The notes beneath the pieces are model-generated. The model had not been told where the DNA came from and did no database searches. It worked only from the letters and a program-made list of their open reading frames with translations. From CAYUET01 sp964443875 (GTDB lineage: Bacteria; Auribacterota; JAFGBW01), in assembly GCA_964443875.1 (NCBI GenBank), contig CAYUET010000012.1, positions 21,127 to 85,126 on the forward strand: DNA of 64,000 bases, read 5' to 3'. This document shows, in pieces, positions 18,716 through 27,978 of this stretch (the first letter of the stretch is position 1; every line of letters starts with the position of its first letter). A program made the position numbers and the translations under genes.

Positions 18716-20293
18716 ATGGCATTCCTTCTGTTCAGGGATAATACACGGACGGATTTGACCAGCCTTCTTCCCGGTCAGGAAAAGGTATTCGGTTCCGCCT
18801 ATGATTGTGATATCCAGTCTTTTGAGGCAAAGGTCGCAGAACGTCATGTGGTTTTTTTTAAACAGGGAGAGGATTATTACCTGAAACCCTTTTCCAAAAA
18901 AAATTCATTTTTTATTCAGGACAGGGAAGAAAATAATGAAACGCTTCTTAAACATAAGGATGTGATCCGCATCGGAGAAGACCGCCTGGAGTTTTATCTC
19001 CGTGAGCCTGATCAGGGGACTCCGGAGGAACGAAAAGATCAGCTTAAAATGAAGCTTCACAAATTTCTTCTGGAGAGAATCAATTTAAAAAAGATCCGCA
19101 GCGGAGACGACAGTCTGAAAACTAAGGCCCTGGAGATCATTGAACAGCTTATTAATGAATTTGAGACGGAGATCATAAAGCTTTGCCCGAAAGAAGTTTT
19201 TAAAAAAGAGATCACAAATGAGGCCTTAGGGCTTGGTATTCTGGAGGAGTTTCTTTCAGATCCGGAAATAACGGAAATCATGGTTAAAAATGCCAGAACG
19301 ATTTATCTGGAAAAGAAGGGTAAACTTCAGCCTGCACAGAAGACCTTTTTAAACAATGAGCAGCTTTTGGGAGTCATTGAGCGGATTGTGTCACCCCTGG
19401 GCCGCAGAATAGACGAAAGCTCTCCCATTGTGGACGCCCGTTTGTCTGATGGGTCCCGTGTGAATGCGGTCATCCCGCCTATCGCTCTCGACGGTCCTGC
19501 GCTCACCATCCGTAAATTTTCGAAAACCCCTTTCAAGGTTCCTGATCTGATCCGATTCGGAGCCTTAACTGAAGACATGGCGGCTCTCATTGGCCTTGCC
19601 GTTAAGTACCGTCAGAACATCGTTATTTCAGGGGGAACAGGATCAGGAAAAACCACCCTTCTCAACGTGTCGGCTTCCTTTATTCCTTGCGATGAACGTA
19701 TTGTAACCATTGAAGATTCAGCGGAGCTTCAGCTTCCCCAGGATCATGTTATCCGACTGGAGGCAAGACCAGCCAATATAGAGGGCAGGGGACGCATCAG
19801 CATCCGGGATCTGGTGATTAATTCTCTGCGTATGCGTCCTGATCGCGTGGTGGTAGGCGAATGCCGCGGCGGTGAATCTCTGGACATGCTTCAGGCCATG
19901 AATACGGGGCATGACGGTTCCATGACCACGCTTCACGCGAACGCCCCCAAGGATGCCCTGGCAAGGCTTGAAACCATGGTCCTTATGTCCGGCATGGAGC
20001 TTCCTTCACGGGCTATCCGCGAACAGATCGCCATGGCCGTGAATATCATCATTCAACAGGCCCGGCTTGCGGACGGTCAGCGCAAGATTACCCATATCAC
20101 GGAGATTACAGGGATTGATGAAACGGAAATACATTATGAGCATATTGTCCTTTTCCGTCAGACCGGAATTTCTCCGGATGGAAAAATTTTGGGACAGCAT
20201 GAGTTTACAGGTTATATTCCCCGGTTTATAAAAGTTCTTCAGGAAAAGGGAATAGAGATGCCTATGAATCTTTTTGCTCAGAAACCAGCCTGA
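18716..20293 (+). CDS. cpaF: FHA-like domain fused to CpaF/TadA secretion ATPase
   Basis: A 525-aa Tad-system ATPase that powers pilus assembly or secretion. The start is placed at the ATG at 18716, five bases after the cpaB stop. The longer in-frame opening would overlap cpaB by over 150 bases. The first ~100 residues resemble a forkhead-associated domain (KVFGSAYDCD ... ERHVVFF ... VIRIGEDRLEFYL), but the usual arginine and the S.NG part are replaced, so phosphothreonine binding is doubtful. Then comes the CpaF core with Walker A GGTGSGKT (306-313), RPDRVVVGECRGGE and TTLHANAP. An ordinary CpaF has a different N-terminus, so the fusion is noteworthy. Confidence 0.9.
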   Translation: MAFLLFRDNTRTDLTSLLPGQEKVFGSAYDCDIQSFEAKVAERHVVFFKQGEDYYLKPFSKKNSFFIQDREENNETLLKHKDVIRIGEDRLEFYLREPDQGTPEERKDQLKMKLHKFLLERINLKKIRSGDDSLKTKALEIIEQLINEFETEIIKLCPKEVFKKEITNEALGLGILEEFLSDPEITEIMVKNARTIYLEKKGKLQPAQKTFLNNEQLLGVIERIVSPLGRRIDESSPIVDARLSDGSRVNAVIPPIALDGPALTIRKFSKTPFKVPDLIRFGALTEDMAALIGLAVKYRQNIVISGGTGSGKTTLLNVSASFIPCDERIVTIEDSAELQLPQDHVIRLEARPANIEGRGRISIRDLVINSLRMRPDRVVVGECRGGESLDMLQAMNTGHDGSMTTLHANAPKDALARLETMVLMSGMELPSRAIREQIAMAVNIIIQQARLADGQRKITHITEITGIDETEIHYEHIVLFRQTGISPDGKILGQHEFTGYIPRFIKVLQEKGIEMPMNLFAQKPA

Positions 20294-20310
20294 AAGAAAA
20301 GGAGGAACGC

Positions 20311-21204
20311 ATGACTGAAACAGTCGTTTTACTTTTGCTTTTTCTTTCCCTCGCTTATTCCTTCTTTTTTTTATTTTCCAGAGTTGTCCTTGAAAATCCT
20401 CTCCGCCGGTTTCCAAAATCTTCCGGCGGCAAGCTCAGCGAAGAGGATCTTCAGAAAAGACTCCGGGAATATGAAGAAAATTTTATTTTTGTCACGCCGC
20501 AGAAGCTGAAATCCCGTCAGCAGAGTTATTCCATTCTTTTCGGGATGATCGGGCTTCCCGGTTTTTTCGGCGGAGCGGGGTCTGGTATTTTTTTATGTCT
20601 GATTCTGGCTCTTGCCGGATATTTTGTTCCGCTTTTAATGATCCGATCCGAGGTGGAAAAAAGGAGGAAAGCTTTTGCCTCACAGATTCTGGACATGCTG
20701 GAAACGGTTTCAAACGGTCTTAAGGCGGGGCTTTCCTTTTCACAGGCTCTGGAAGCCGCTGCAGAACAGACTCCAGATCCAATGGGGGAAGAACTTCATT
20801 ATCTGCTTCGCCAGAACAGTCTGGGGGTGAATCTGGATGACGCGCTTGCCAAAATGGCGGACCGGATGAAAAATGATAATTTCAGCCTTGTGGTTTCTGC
20901 TGTAACGGTTACCCGTCAGCTTGGAGGTAACCTCCCTGAAATTTTTAAATCGATCGGAGAAACCCTCCGGGAGCGTGAAATGATGGAAGGAAAGATTATT
21001 GCTCTGACTTCCCAGGGCCGGATGCAGGCCGCTTTGATGGGCGCCATGCCTTTTCTGCTCATGATCGGAATTTATTTTCTGGATAAGAAAACCATCCTGC
21101 CTCTTTTTATAACCCCCATGGGGTGGGGGCTTCTGACGGGGATGGTTTTTTTGAATGCGGTGGGATTTATTGTGATCAAGAAAATTGTAGACATTGACAT
21201 ATAG
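20311..21204 (+). CDS. tadB: Tad inner-membrane platform protein TadB
   Basis: A 297-aa type II secretion F-domain protein. One membrane segment lies at the N-terminus (3-25), a second pair at about 75-112, then the cytoplasmic T2SSF domain (LDMLETVSNGLKAGLSFSQA; GGNLPEIFKSIGETLRER), and a final hydrophobic pair. TadB and TadC form the platform on which the ATPase acts. AAAGGAGG precedes the ATG. It sits 17 bases after cpaF and 12 before the next gene, so it is part of the same operon. Confidence 0.9.
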   Translation: MTETVVLLLLFLSLAYSFFFLFSRVVLENPLRRFPKSSGGKLSEEDLQKRLREYEENFIFVTPQKLKSRQQSYSILFGMIGLPGFFGGAGSGIFLCLILALAGYFVPLLMIRSEVEKRRKAFASQILDMLETVSNGLKAGLSFSQALEAAAEQTPDPMGEELHYLLRQNSLGVNLDDALAKMADRMKNDNFSLVVSAVTVTRQLGGNLPEIFKSIGETLREREMMEGKIIALTSQGRMQAALMGAMPFLLMIGIYFLDKKTILPLFITPMGWGLLTGMVFLNAVGFIVIKKIVDIDI

Positions 21205-21216
21205 GGAGAGCCTTTG

Positions 21217-22131
21217 ATGGGAGTTGTTTATCTTATTTATCTCATCGTCTTTTTTGCGGCGGGTATTGCCGGATATGCGTTTCTGATCTCATTTAAGGGC
21301 AGGAGACCGATGCCCTCCATTCACGGAGCCCCGCGGAATCCGCGGCATGAGTCCGTAAAATTTTTTTCAGACCGGGCTCAAAAAACATTCCCCTTCCTTT
21401 ATAAAAATAAAAGGGTGGCGCCTATTTTCCGGAAACTTGAAAATCTTCTGGATAAGGCCGGCCTTTCCAGTGAATATTCTCCTGAGGAATTTTTCACCTT
21501 TTCTCTTCTGGGATCCGCTTCCGGATTTATTCTTTCTGTGCTGAGCACCCTGGCCTTGTTTTATTCAGAAACTGTAGACGAGTTTGGTTTTTTACATGCG
21601 TTTATTATTATTGTTCTTTTTACCGGTTTCGGATATTTCGGCCCTTTCATCAAATTAAACGAGCTCATCAGCGCCCGAAGGAAGTCAATTTTAAGGGCTT
21701 TGCCGTTTACTCTCGACCTCATTACGGTTTCCGTGGAAGCAGGACTTGATTTTGGAAACGCGGTTCAGAGGATTATCGACCGGGGAGAGATGAATGAACT
21801 TCATTATGAATTTTATCTTTTTTTAAATGAAACCAAGCTCGGGAAACGGAAAATAGATGCCCTGGAGCGGATGGCGAAACGGATTGATATTCCCAGGGTG
21901 ACTTCGATTTTAGGAAGCCTTATGCAGGCTGAAGAACTCGGTATGAGGATCGGACAGATTCTTAGAATCCAGTCCCAAAGCCTGAGGACACGGCGAATGC
22001 AGACAGCTGAAAAATCTGCTTTGGAGGCCCCGGTGAAAATGCTGATCCCTCTTGCCATTTTCATATTTCCCGCAGTATTTATTGTGCTTTTAGGGCCCAT
22101 GATCATTCAATTCATGACCCGGGGAGGATAA
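21217..22131 (+). CDS. tadC: Tad inner-membrane platform protein TadC
   Basis: A 304-aa T2SSF-domain protein and the usual partner of TadB. There are N-terminal membrane segments, a central hydrophobic pair (about 90-145), the T2SSF signature LPFTLDLITVSVEAGLDFGN, and a C-terminal membrane hairpin. The ATG at 21217 has GGGAGAG upstream; an adjoining TTG three bases earlier is possible but less likely. Its stop codon overlaps the ribosome-binding site of the DUF192 gene. Confidence 0.9.
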   Translation: MGVVYLIYLIVFFAAGIAGYAFLISFKGRRPMPSIHGAPRNPRHESVKFFSDRAQKTFPFLYKNKRVAPIFRKLENLLDKAGLSSEYSPEEFFTFSLLGSASGFILSVLSTLALFYSETVDEFGFLHAFIIIVLFTGFGYFGPFIKLNELISARRKSILRALPFTLDLITVSVEAGLDFGNAVQRIIDRGEMNELHYEFYLFLNETKLGKRKIDALERMAKRIDIPRVTSILGSLMQAEELGMRIGQILRIQSQSLRTRRMQTAEKSALEAPVKMLIPLAIFIFPAVFIVLLGPMIIQFMTRGG

Positions 22132-22133
22132 AA

Positions 22134-22493
22134 ATGATTAAGGCAGCACTCACAAACCGAAGTAAAAATGTCGTTGTATTGCCAAAGCTTCTGGTTACGG
22201 ATACACTTATGGAAAAATGCAAAGGGCTTATTCCCTTTAAAGGGCTCTCTCCGGATGAGGGGCTTTTGATTCCCGGATGCAGAAGTATTCATACCTTTTT
22301 GATGCGGTTTTCCATTGATTGTTATTTTTTAGATGAGGAGAACAAAGTGCTTAAAATTGTAAGGAATGTGGAACCCTGCAGAATGTCTTTTGGCGCCTGG
22401 GGAACAGAACATGTGCTGGAGGTTTCTTCTGAAAGCGGTAAAACTCTGAATATAGATCTCAACGATCTGCTTGAAATCAAGGAGACGGAATGA
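22134..22493 (+). CDS. DUF192 family protein
   Basis: A 119-aa protein of the DUF192 family: MEKCKGLIPFKGLSPDEGLLI, then the conserved IHTFLMRFSIDCYFLDEE and NVEPCRM followed by HVLEVSSESG. Function in the family is unknown, but DUF192 genes are common in Tad pilus loci, and that is the case here. It has no signal peptide, unlike many homologues. GGGGAGG overlaps the tadC stop. Its own stop overlaps the start of the next gene (ATGA). Confidence 0.85.
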   Translation: MIKAALTNRSKNVVVLPKLLVTDTLMEKCKGLIPFKGLSPDEGLLIPGCRSIHTFLMRFSIDCYFLDEENKVLKIVRNVEPCRMSFGAWGTEHVLEVSSESGKTLNIDLNDLLEIKETE

Positions 22494-23458
22494 AAACAGA
22501 CATCAAATTTTTCCTGTTTCTGATTCAGTTGGTTATTCTCGGAGGGTGTCTGCCCTCGCTTAATCCGGATCCATGGAAACAATACGAGGAATCCCGGCAT
22601 GGAATCCGGTTTGAACTTCCCGATTTGATGATCCGTACCACCAAAAAAAACCTGTGGGGATTTAAGGAATGGAAAGATCCCCAGCTTCCCTTGACCTTTA
22701 CTTTTAAGGCCGGATGGAATCAGGATCTGCGCTTTTTTCCGCTGGAAATGTGTCTGGACATGTATTTTTCCTCTTATAGGGCCAAATATCCCCGAAGTGC
22801 ACTTTACGTGGATTCTATTATTCCTTTTATTCTCAGTTCAGGGATTCAGGCCATAGGGTTTAATGCCATTGACGGGGATACTCTTTTTCAGGGAATTTAT
22901 ACCGTCGAAAACAACCGCTATTATATGATTTTTCTCAAATATCCCAAAGAAATGGCTGAGAAAAAAGAGGTGAAAGAGCTTTGGAGCCGTCTTAAAAAGA
23001 CACTGAGTATTATCCGTCTGCCGGATCACCGAAAATATCTTAAACATCTTTTAAATGAAAAACAGGGGGAGAAAAAAGCCAATATCAAAGATATTCTTGA
23101 CTATGGACAGCAGCTTATGTCGCTAAAGGAGGCCTACTCAAAGAATTATCCTCAGGCCATCATGGAATTCAGAAAGGCTTTGGGAATCATGGAAAACATG
23201 ACGCCTAAACCTTCAGAGTTTCACAGGGCACTGCGTCTCATTTTTATAGCCCGAGAGCTGCAGAGAAAAGCCTATGAAAAACATTATACTCTGCTGACCG
23301 CCGCCGTTAAACTTTCTAAATGGGAAGAAGCCAGAAAGGAAGCGCTGATTCTGCTGGAACTTTTAAGTGATGACCGTGAAAATCCTCAGGCCAAGGCGGC
23401 CAGAGACAATTACCGGTTTGTCATGAAGTCTTTATCCAAGGCTCAAAAACAGGAATAA
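22490..23458 (+). CDS. lipoprotein of the Tad locus
   Basis: A 322-aa protein with a type II signal peptide: hydrophobic residues about 6-18 and the lipobox VILGGC (Cys20). The first half alternates predicted strands around HGIRFELPDLM and NRYYMIFLKYP, a pattern like PsbP/DUF1795 domains. A similar pattern occurs twice in the repeat protein encoded at 25215. The second half is helical, TPR-like. It overlaps DUF192 by four bases and leads into the FHA membrane protein. It may be the outer-membrane part of the secretion system, perhaps in place of TadD, but this is inference. Confidence 0.65.
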   Translation: MKTDIKFFLFLIQLVILGGCLPSLNPDPWKQYEESRHGIRFELPDLMIRTTKKNLWGFKEWKDPQLPLTFTFKAGWNQDLRFFPLEMCLDMYFSSYRAKYPRSALYVDSIIPFILSSGIQAIGFNAIDGDTLFQGIYTVENNRYYMIFLKYPKEMAEKKEVKELWSRLKKTLSIIRLPDHRKYLKHLLNEKQGEKKANIKDILDYGQQLMSLKEAYSKNYPQAIMEFRKALGIMENMTPKPSEFHRALRLIFIARELQRKAYEKHYTLLTAAVKLSKWEEARKEALILLELLSDDRENPQAKAARDNYRFVMKSLSKAQKQE

Positions 23459-23463
23459 GAATC

Positions 23464-25218
23464 ATGTATGTAATTATTGTCAAAAATCAGTCCGGTTCTG
23501 AAGTTGTGAGATATGCAACAGGTTCATTAAGGGAAGCGGTTTCACTGGGAAAAAGTCCGGAGAATCCCATTGTCGTGAATGATCCTTCCATTTCTGAAAA
23601 ACATTGCGCCTTTGAATTTGATGGAAAAAAAATTTCCATCCGGAATTTAAAAAGCCGCAATGGGATCATTTTAAACGGGGAAAGAATAAAAACGGAAAAA
23701 GCGGAGGTTACAGAAACAGATGAAGTCCGCATTGGAGATTTTTTGATTTCCTTTCTGTGGGAAGGAAGCTCGGAGGATCTTCTCCCGTCAAAGAAGAAAA
23801 GCCGGGAGACACTGTTCACCTGGATTCTCTCTTTTCTTCTTTTGACTTTTTTAGGATGGAACATCCGTCCTCTGCCTGAAAAGGAAATTTTTATTCCCCC
23901 TCTTGCCCCTCTTGAAGCGAAAAAATCCGATTCTGAAACTCCCGGAAAGAGCACCTGGCAAATCCTTCTTTCCAAAGCCAAGGATGCCTATTTTAACGAT
24001 TCAATCCTTGAGGCGGCAAAGCTTTTTAAACAGGTGCTTGAGCAGCAGCCGCAGAATATGGGGGCGATGAATTTTCTTGAACAGATCCGGAAGGAAATGA
24101 TTCCCAAATTGGAAGAAACCATTAAAACCACTATTGCAGAACGGAATATTGTGACTTGTGCAGCAACAGTGGAGGAACTGAAAATTCTTGATCCCGGCAA
24201 TATCTGGATTGAAAAAGCCCAGGGGCTTCTGGAGGGATATAAGAAATTTGATGAGGTCCGGAAGCTTTATGAATCGCATCATTTCAGAGAGGCTCAGAAA
24301 AAGATTCAAAATATAGTGCTGGTGGATGAAGAAACGCTGGAGGAATGGGTCGGCAAAGTCAATCATGAGGTTAAGGTCACAGAAAATTTTCGAGGAATCC
24401 TTACCCGTTACCGTTCAGGTCCTATTTCACAATCTTATAAAGAGCTTAAGCCATTCCTGGAAACTGAAACCGAACAGAAAGATCTTCTTTCACTGGCACG
24501 CCAGAAACTCCAGCTTGTGAAACGTTTCGCCGGGTTTAAAGAGCTGCAGAAACAGGATCCCCTTAAACAGACTTCTTTCGGGGTTGCGCTGCTCTATGAT
24601 CTTTCTGAAAAAGAAGATCCCTTCATTTATCATCAGGTCAATCAAAGACTTGAAGAGCTGACAAAACAATGCGGTCCTGGAACAGAATTCTATATTCTTC
24701 TCAATGAAGATACCGCCACTCAGCTGGATCAGGCCAGGGATTATAAAAAAATTCATGAATACAAACAGTCTCTCAGCAATTACCGGAGTGCCCTGAATGG
24801 ACTCAGAATTCTTTCTTTTTTTTCAAAAGATTCGAAATTCATAAAACAGGAAGGGGAGGTTTATCAGGAAATTCTCAGTTATCAGGCTTCCCTTAAGAAA
24901 AGAGTTGAAGAGCTTCACCAGATCAATGAATCTGACTTTGCCCGACAGTTATCAGATCTTCTTGCCCGTTTTAGGGTTTATCCCAATAAAACGGTACTGG
25001 CAGCGACAGAGGAATTATATCAGGGAGAGGGGGATGACAAGGCGCTGATCCGGGAGATTTTCAGTACTGATGCCGGGACTTCTTTTCAGGCTGCTCCGGT
25101 GAACAAAGCAGAAAAAAAGACAGCCGAGGCTAATAACTCCACGAACGTTAACAGAGCCACCCCCGACCTTTCTGTTTCTGCCGGAAATTTTTTCATTTCC
25201 CGGCCGGAAGAGACATGA
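23464..25218 (+). CDS. FHA-domain single-pass membrane protein with helical periplasmic region
   Basis: A 584-aa protein. Residues 1-95 form an FHA domain with the S-x-x-H pair in SISEKHC and the SRNGIILNGERI loop; the usual phosphothreonine arginine is a lysine in LGKSPEN. One membrane segment follows (about 118-137), then an about 440-residue helical TPR-like region (AKDAYFNDSILEAAKLFKQVL). The FHA domain should be cytoplasmic and the repeats periplasmic. It could link a phosphorylation signal to the Tad apparatus. Its stop overlaps the next start (ATGA). Confidence 0.75.
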   Translation: MYVIIVKNQSGSEVVRYATGSLREAVSLGKSPENPIVVNDPSISEKHCAFEFDGKKISIRNLKSRNGIILNGERIKTEKAEVTETDEVRIGDFLISFLWEGSSEDLLPSKKKSRETLFTWILSFLLLTFLGWNIRPLPEKEIFIPPLAPLEAKKSDSETPGKSTWQILLSKAKDAYFNDSILEAAKLFKQVLEQQPQNMGAMNFLEQIRKEMIPKLEETIKTTIAERNIVTCAATVEELKILDPGNIWIEKAQGLLEGYKKFDEVRKLYESHHFREAQKKIQNIVLVDEETLEEWVGKVNHEVKVTENFRGILTRYRSGPISQSYKELKPFLETETEQKDLLSLARQKLQLVKRFAGFKELQKQDPLKQTSFGVALLYDLSEKEDPFIYHQVNQRLEELTKQCGPGTEFYILLNEDTATQLDQARDYKKIHEYKQSLSNYRSALNGLRILSFFSKDSKFIKQEGEVYQEILSYQASLKKRVEELHQINESDFARQLSDLLARFRVYPNKTVLAATEELYQGEGDDKALIREIFSTDAGTSFQAAPVNKAEKKTAEANNSTNVNRATPDLSVSAGNFFISRPEET

Positions 25219-27572
25219 GCTATCTGATTTCTGTTTTTTATTTTTTTATGCTGAGTTTGATTTCTTTTCAGGTTTTTGCGCTGGATACCCTTTTAGGGGA
25301 TGAAGAGGAAGGCTTTTATCTCAACTGGCCTGAAAAGGAATGGGCCTTTGAAGCGGAAGAAAGAAAAGAAACCCGACAGACCATTTCACTCCTGAAAATT
25401 CAGCAGGAACCTTTTCCGGAAAGAGCCATTTTAACTGCAGAGCCTCGGCCTGAAGAGGGTTTTTCTGCTTTTTTTGATTTTTATCTGGAAAACGAAAAGA
25501 AACAAATTCCAGGAGCTGAAATTGAAATTCTGCCTCAAAGCATCAAAGGGGAATATGATAACCGGCTTTTTGTTCTTTATGACAGAAAACAGGAAGGCCA
25601 TTCTTCTGCCTCGGTTATTCTTCTGATTCAGGGACAGCGTTTTTTATATGGTGTAAGAAGGAAAACGAATTCTTACTCCTCAGGCTTTATTAAAGATTCT
25701 GCCGCTTTTCTATTAAAAGGATGTATTCTTGATTCCAAACAGTTATTGCAAATCAGAAAACAAAGAGCAGAGGTTGAAGAGGAAAAGATAAAAGAGATAA
25801 AAAGCGCGGAGAAGAAGGCCTTTGAATCGGATACAGAAGAGCTGCTTTCTCTTGTCCGGGATGAGGGAATTGAGGAAAAAGAAGAGCCGGTGGAGTTAAC
25901 TGTTTATAAATTTAAAAAACAGAAAAAAGAAAAAAACGGGAAAAGTCTTTTAGAACAAAAAGCGGAAGACTTCTTCCCTCAGAAAGCGCTGAATGAAGAA
26001 CGGACCCCTGTTGGGGAAACAGCCATCACTTCAGAAACAGAAAAATTATCCATTATTTGGGAAGCTGCAGAAGACTGGACAATTTTTTCTGCTCCGGTTC
26101 AGAAAATGGAAAAAATGGGAGAAGGTGAGTCCGTAACAACAAAAAGCATCAAGGTTTATCATTCCCGGGAGAATGAGGATGACTGGACGGAAACCGGAGA
26201 AATGAAAATGTCAGGAGGTCCTTTGAAGGAGGGGGAATCTGCAGATAAATTTCTTGAAGAGTATATTCATAAGATTTTTCAGGATGAATTGAAAAATGAC
26301 CTGCAGGCCTCTCTTGAGATCACGGAAGATCGGCTTGCGGAATCCGATGCTTCACGGATTTTTATCATTAGGGCGACAAAGGAAAAAGTGCCGAATATTC
26401 AGTTTTACCTGATTCTTTTCGGGAATAAGGGTTTTTATGAAATCAACAGGAAAAAACGTGGGGAAGAGGTTTTCTTCGTTTCCAGGAAAAAGTTCATTCA
26501 TTTTTTAAAAAAAGCAAAACTCACTGATTCAGGATTGACGGGGAGGGATGCTCAAAAATCCGAGAATGAGGATATGGATGAAAACACAGAGGATTCGGAA
26601 AAATCAGACCAGGATGACACGGACTCCGGAGATGGGAAAGAGGGGAAGGAGGATTGGGATTCCAGCACAGACACGGATACTCTTACAGATATCATTACCG
26701 ATACAGATACAGAGACCGGAACAGGAATAGAGACAGGGACAAAGACAGATACCGATACAATAACAGATACGGAAACACTTACGGATACGGACACCCGGAC
26801 AGGAACGGGAACCGGAAGCGGGACAGGAACGAAGAGGGATACGGATACAAAGACAGACACGGATACCCTTACGGATATCATAACCGATACAAATACAGAG
26901 ACCGGAACAGGAATAGAGACAAGGACAAAGACAGATACGGAAACACTTACGGATACGGACACCCGGACAGGAACGGGAACCGGAAGCGGGACAGGAACGA
27001 AGAGGGATACGGATACAAAGACAGACACGGATACCCTTACGGATATCATAACCGATACAAATACAGAGACCGGAACAGGAACGGGCACTTCTATTCATAC
27101 TCAGACCAGAACAAATACAAAAACCGGAACGAGTACTTCAACATCGACAAAAATCATAACCAAAACCTCTACGGCTACAGAGACTGCAACGAATACTGGA
27201 ACTAAAACTTCCACCAACACGCATACCCGTGTGGATACATCGACCAAGACCTCAACAGGCACGAGTACGGATATTACTGAAGAGGAATCAAATGCCATGG
27301 AGCAGCAGGAGCAGCAGGAGGAGGCTGATAAAACCAACAAAATGTTTGACGATCAGAGGAGAACTCTGATTAAAAAGCATCTGGATAATATTTTGGAAAC
27401 AAAAGAAGCTTATGAAGCTAAAAGCGGAAATAATGCAGCCTCTTCCCATCGGAATTATCGTATAAATGCAGAGGAACAGGATTGGGGACAGGCAAGGATC
27501 ACAATCAATGATATTGAAAAACGCCGGAAGGAATTTAACGACTTAATGAATAAGTCAGAGGAAGAGGAGTGA
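25215..27572 (+). CDS. secreted protein with long Thr/Asp/Gly-rich repeat tract
   Basis: A 785-aa protein with an N-terminal signal peptide (about 4-22). Two similar folded segments are visible: one around RLFVLYDRK ... GQRFLYGVRR (residues ~115-150), the other around RIFIIRATK ... NKGFYEINRK (~375-415). Residues ~485-690 are a low-complexity tract of TDTD, TGTG and TSTS units. A glutamine/glutamate-rich helical C-terminus follows. The tract could be an extended stalk or an O-glycosylated or cation-binding region. It overlaps the FHA gene by four bases and is therefore part of the Tad operon. I recognise no named family. Confidence 0.7.
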   Translation: MSYLISVFYFFMLSLISFQVFALDTLLGDEEEGFYLNWPEKEWAFEAEERKETRQTISLLKIQQEPFPERAILTAEPRPEEGFSAFFDFYLENEKKQIPGAEIEILPQSIKGEYDNRLFVLYDRKQEGHSSASVILLIQGQRFLYGVRRKTNSYSSGFIKDSAAFLLKGCILDSKQLLQIRKQRAEVEEEKIKEIKSAEKKAFESDTEELLSLVRDEGIEEKEEPVELTVYKFKKQKKEKNGKSLLEQKAEDFFPQKALNEERTPVGETAITSETEKLSIIWEAAEDWTIFSAPVQKMEKMGEGESVTTKSIKVYHSRENEDDWTETGEMKMSGGPLKEGESADKFLEEYIHKIFQDELKNDLQASLEITEDRLAESDASRIFIIRATKEKVPNIQFYLILFGNKGFYEINRKKRGEEVFFVSRKKFIHFLKKAKLTDSGLTGRDAQKSENEDMDENTEDSEKSDQDDTDSGDGKEGKEDWDSSTDTDTLTDIITDTDTETGTGIETGTKTDTDTITDTETLTDTDTRTGTGTGSGTGTKRDTDTKTDTDTLTDIITDTNTETGTGIETRTKTDTETLTDTDTRTGTGTGSGTGTKRDTDTKTDTDTLTDIITDTNTETGTGTGTSIHTQTRTNTKTGTSTSTSTKIITKTSTATETATNTGTKTSTNTHTRVDTSTKTSTGTSTDITEEESNAMEQQEQQEEADKTNKMFDDQRRTLIKKHLDNILETKEAYEAKSGNNAASSHRNYRINAEEQDWGQARITINDIEKRRKEFNDLMNKSEEEE
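26763..27081 (+). repeat. 168-bp in-frame tandem duplication in the Thr/Asp tract
   Basis: Bases 26763-26913 and 26931-27081 are identical by eye over 151 bases, with a 168-base period (56 codons). A partial, more diverged third copy precedes them at about 26668-26760. The near-perfect identity points to recent slippage or unequal recombination, so the length probably varies between strains. Confidence 0.85.
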
Positions 27573-27577
27573 TTATA

Positions 27578-27931
27578 ATGCAGGGAATTTTATTTTTGGT
27601 CTATGGAGCCATAGTGGGAATTTTTTCTTCCTTTATGGGGGTTGGGGGAGGTATTCTGATCATTCCTCTTCTGCTGATGCTTGGGTACACTCCTCAGAAA
27701 GTGGTTGGAACCTCCTTTATGGTGATTCTTTTAATATCTCTTTCAGCCCTTTTGGCTCACAATAAATTGGGGCATATTGACTATAAAATAGGAGCTCTCC
27801 TCGGGATCGGAGGCATCCTGGGAGCCCAGTTTGGAGCAGTGCTGGTTAAAGATATTTCTCCGGAGGTTTTTAAAAAGATTTTTGCAGTATTTCTTGTCGT
27901 GATGGGGATCTACCTGTTTGTGAAAAAATAG
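27578..27931 (+). CDS. half-size TauE/SafE-like membrane protein
   Basis: A 117-aa protein with about four membrane segments. The N-terminal VGIFSSFMGVGGGILIIPLL is the typical TauE/SafE signature of sulfite or organosulfonate exporters, and VVGTSFMVILLIS follows as expected. Full-length relatives have two such halves (~250 aa), so this protein would act as a homodimer or be a separate small subclass. The ATG at 27578 has GAGGAG eight bases upstream. A GTG nine bases earlier is the alternative and would overlap the previous stop. The substrate is unknown. It may be transcribed with the Tad genes. Confidence 0.75.
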   Translation: MQGILFLVYGAIVGIFSSFMGVGGGILIIPLLLMLGYTPQKVVGTSFMVILLISLSALLAHNKLGHIDYKIGALLGIGGILGAQFGAVLVKDISPEVFKKIFAVFLVVMGIYLFVKK

Positions 27932-27978
27932 GAACTTCTTTTAATTCTCTGAAGTCAATCCGTTTTTCTTTCAGTCTT

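Noticed and set aside
26552..27098. Long minus-strand open frames opposite the Thr/Asp tract (PVSVFVSVS-type sequence)
   Set aside because: They are a by-product of the low-complexity plus-strand codons: no ribosome-binding site, no start context, pure repeat composition.
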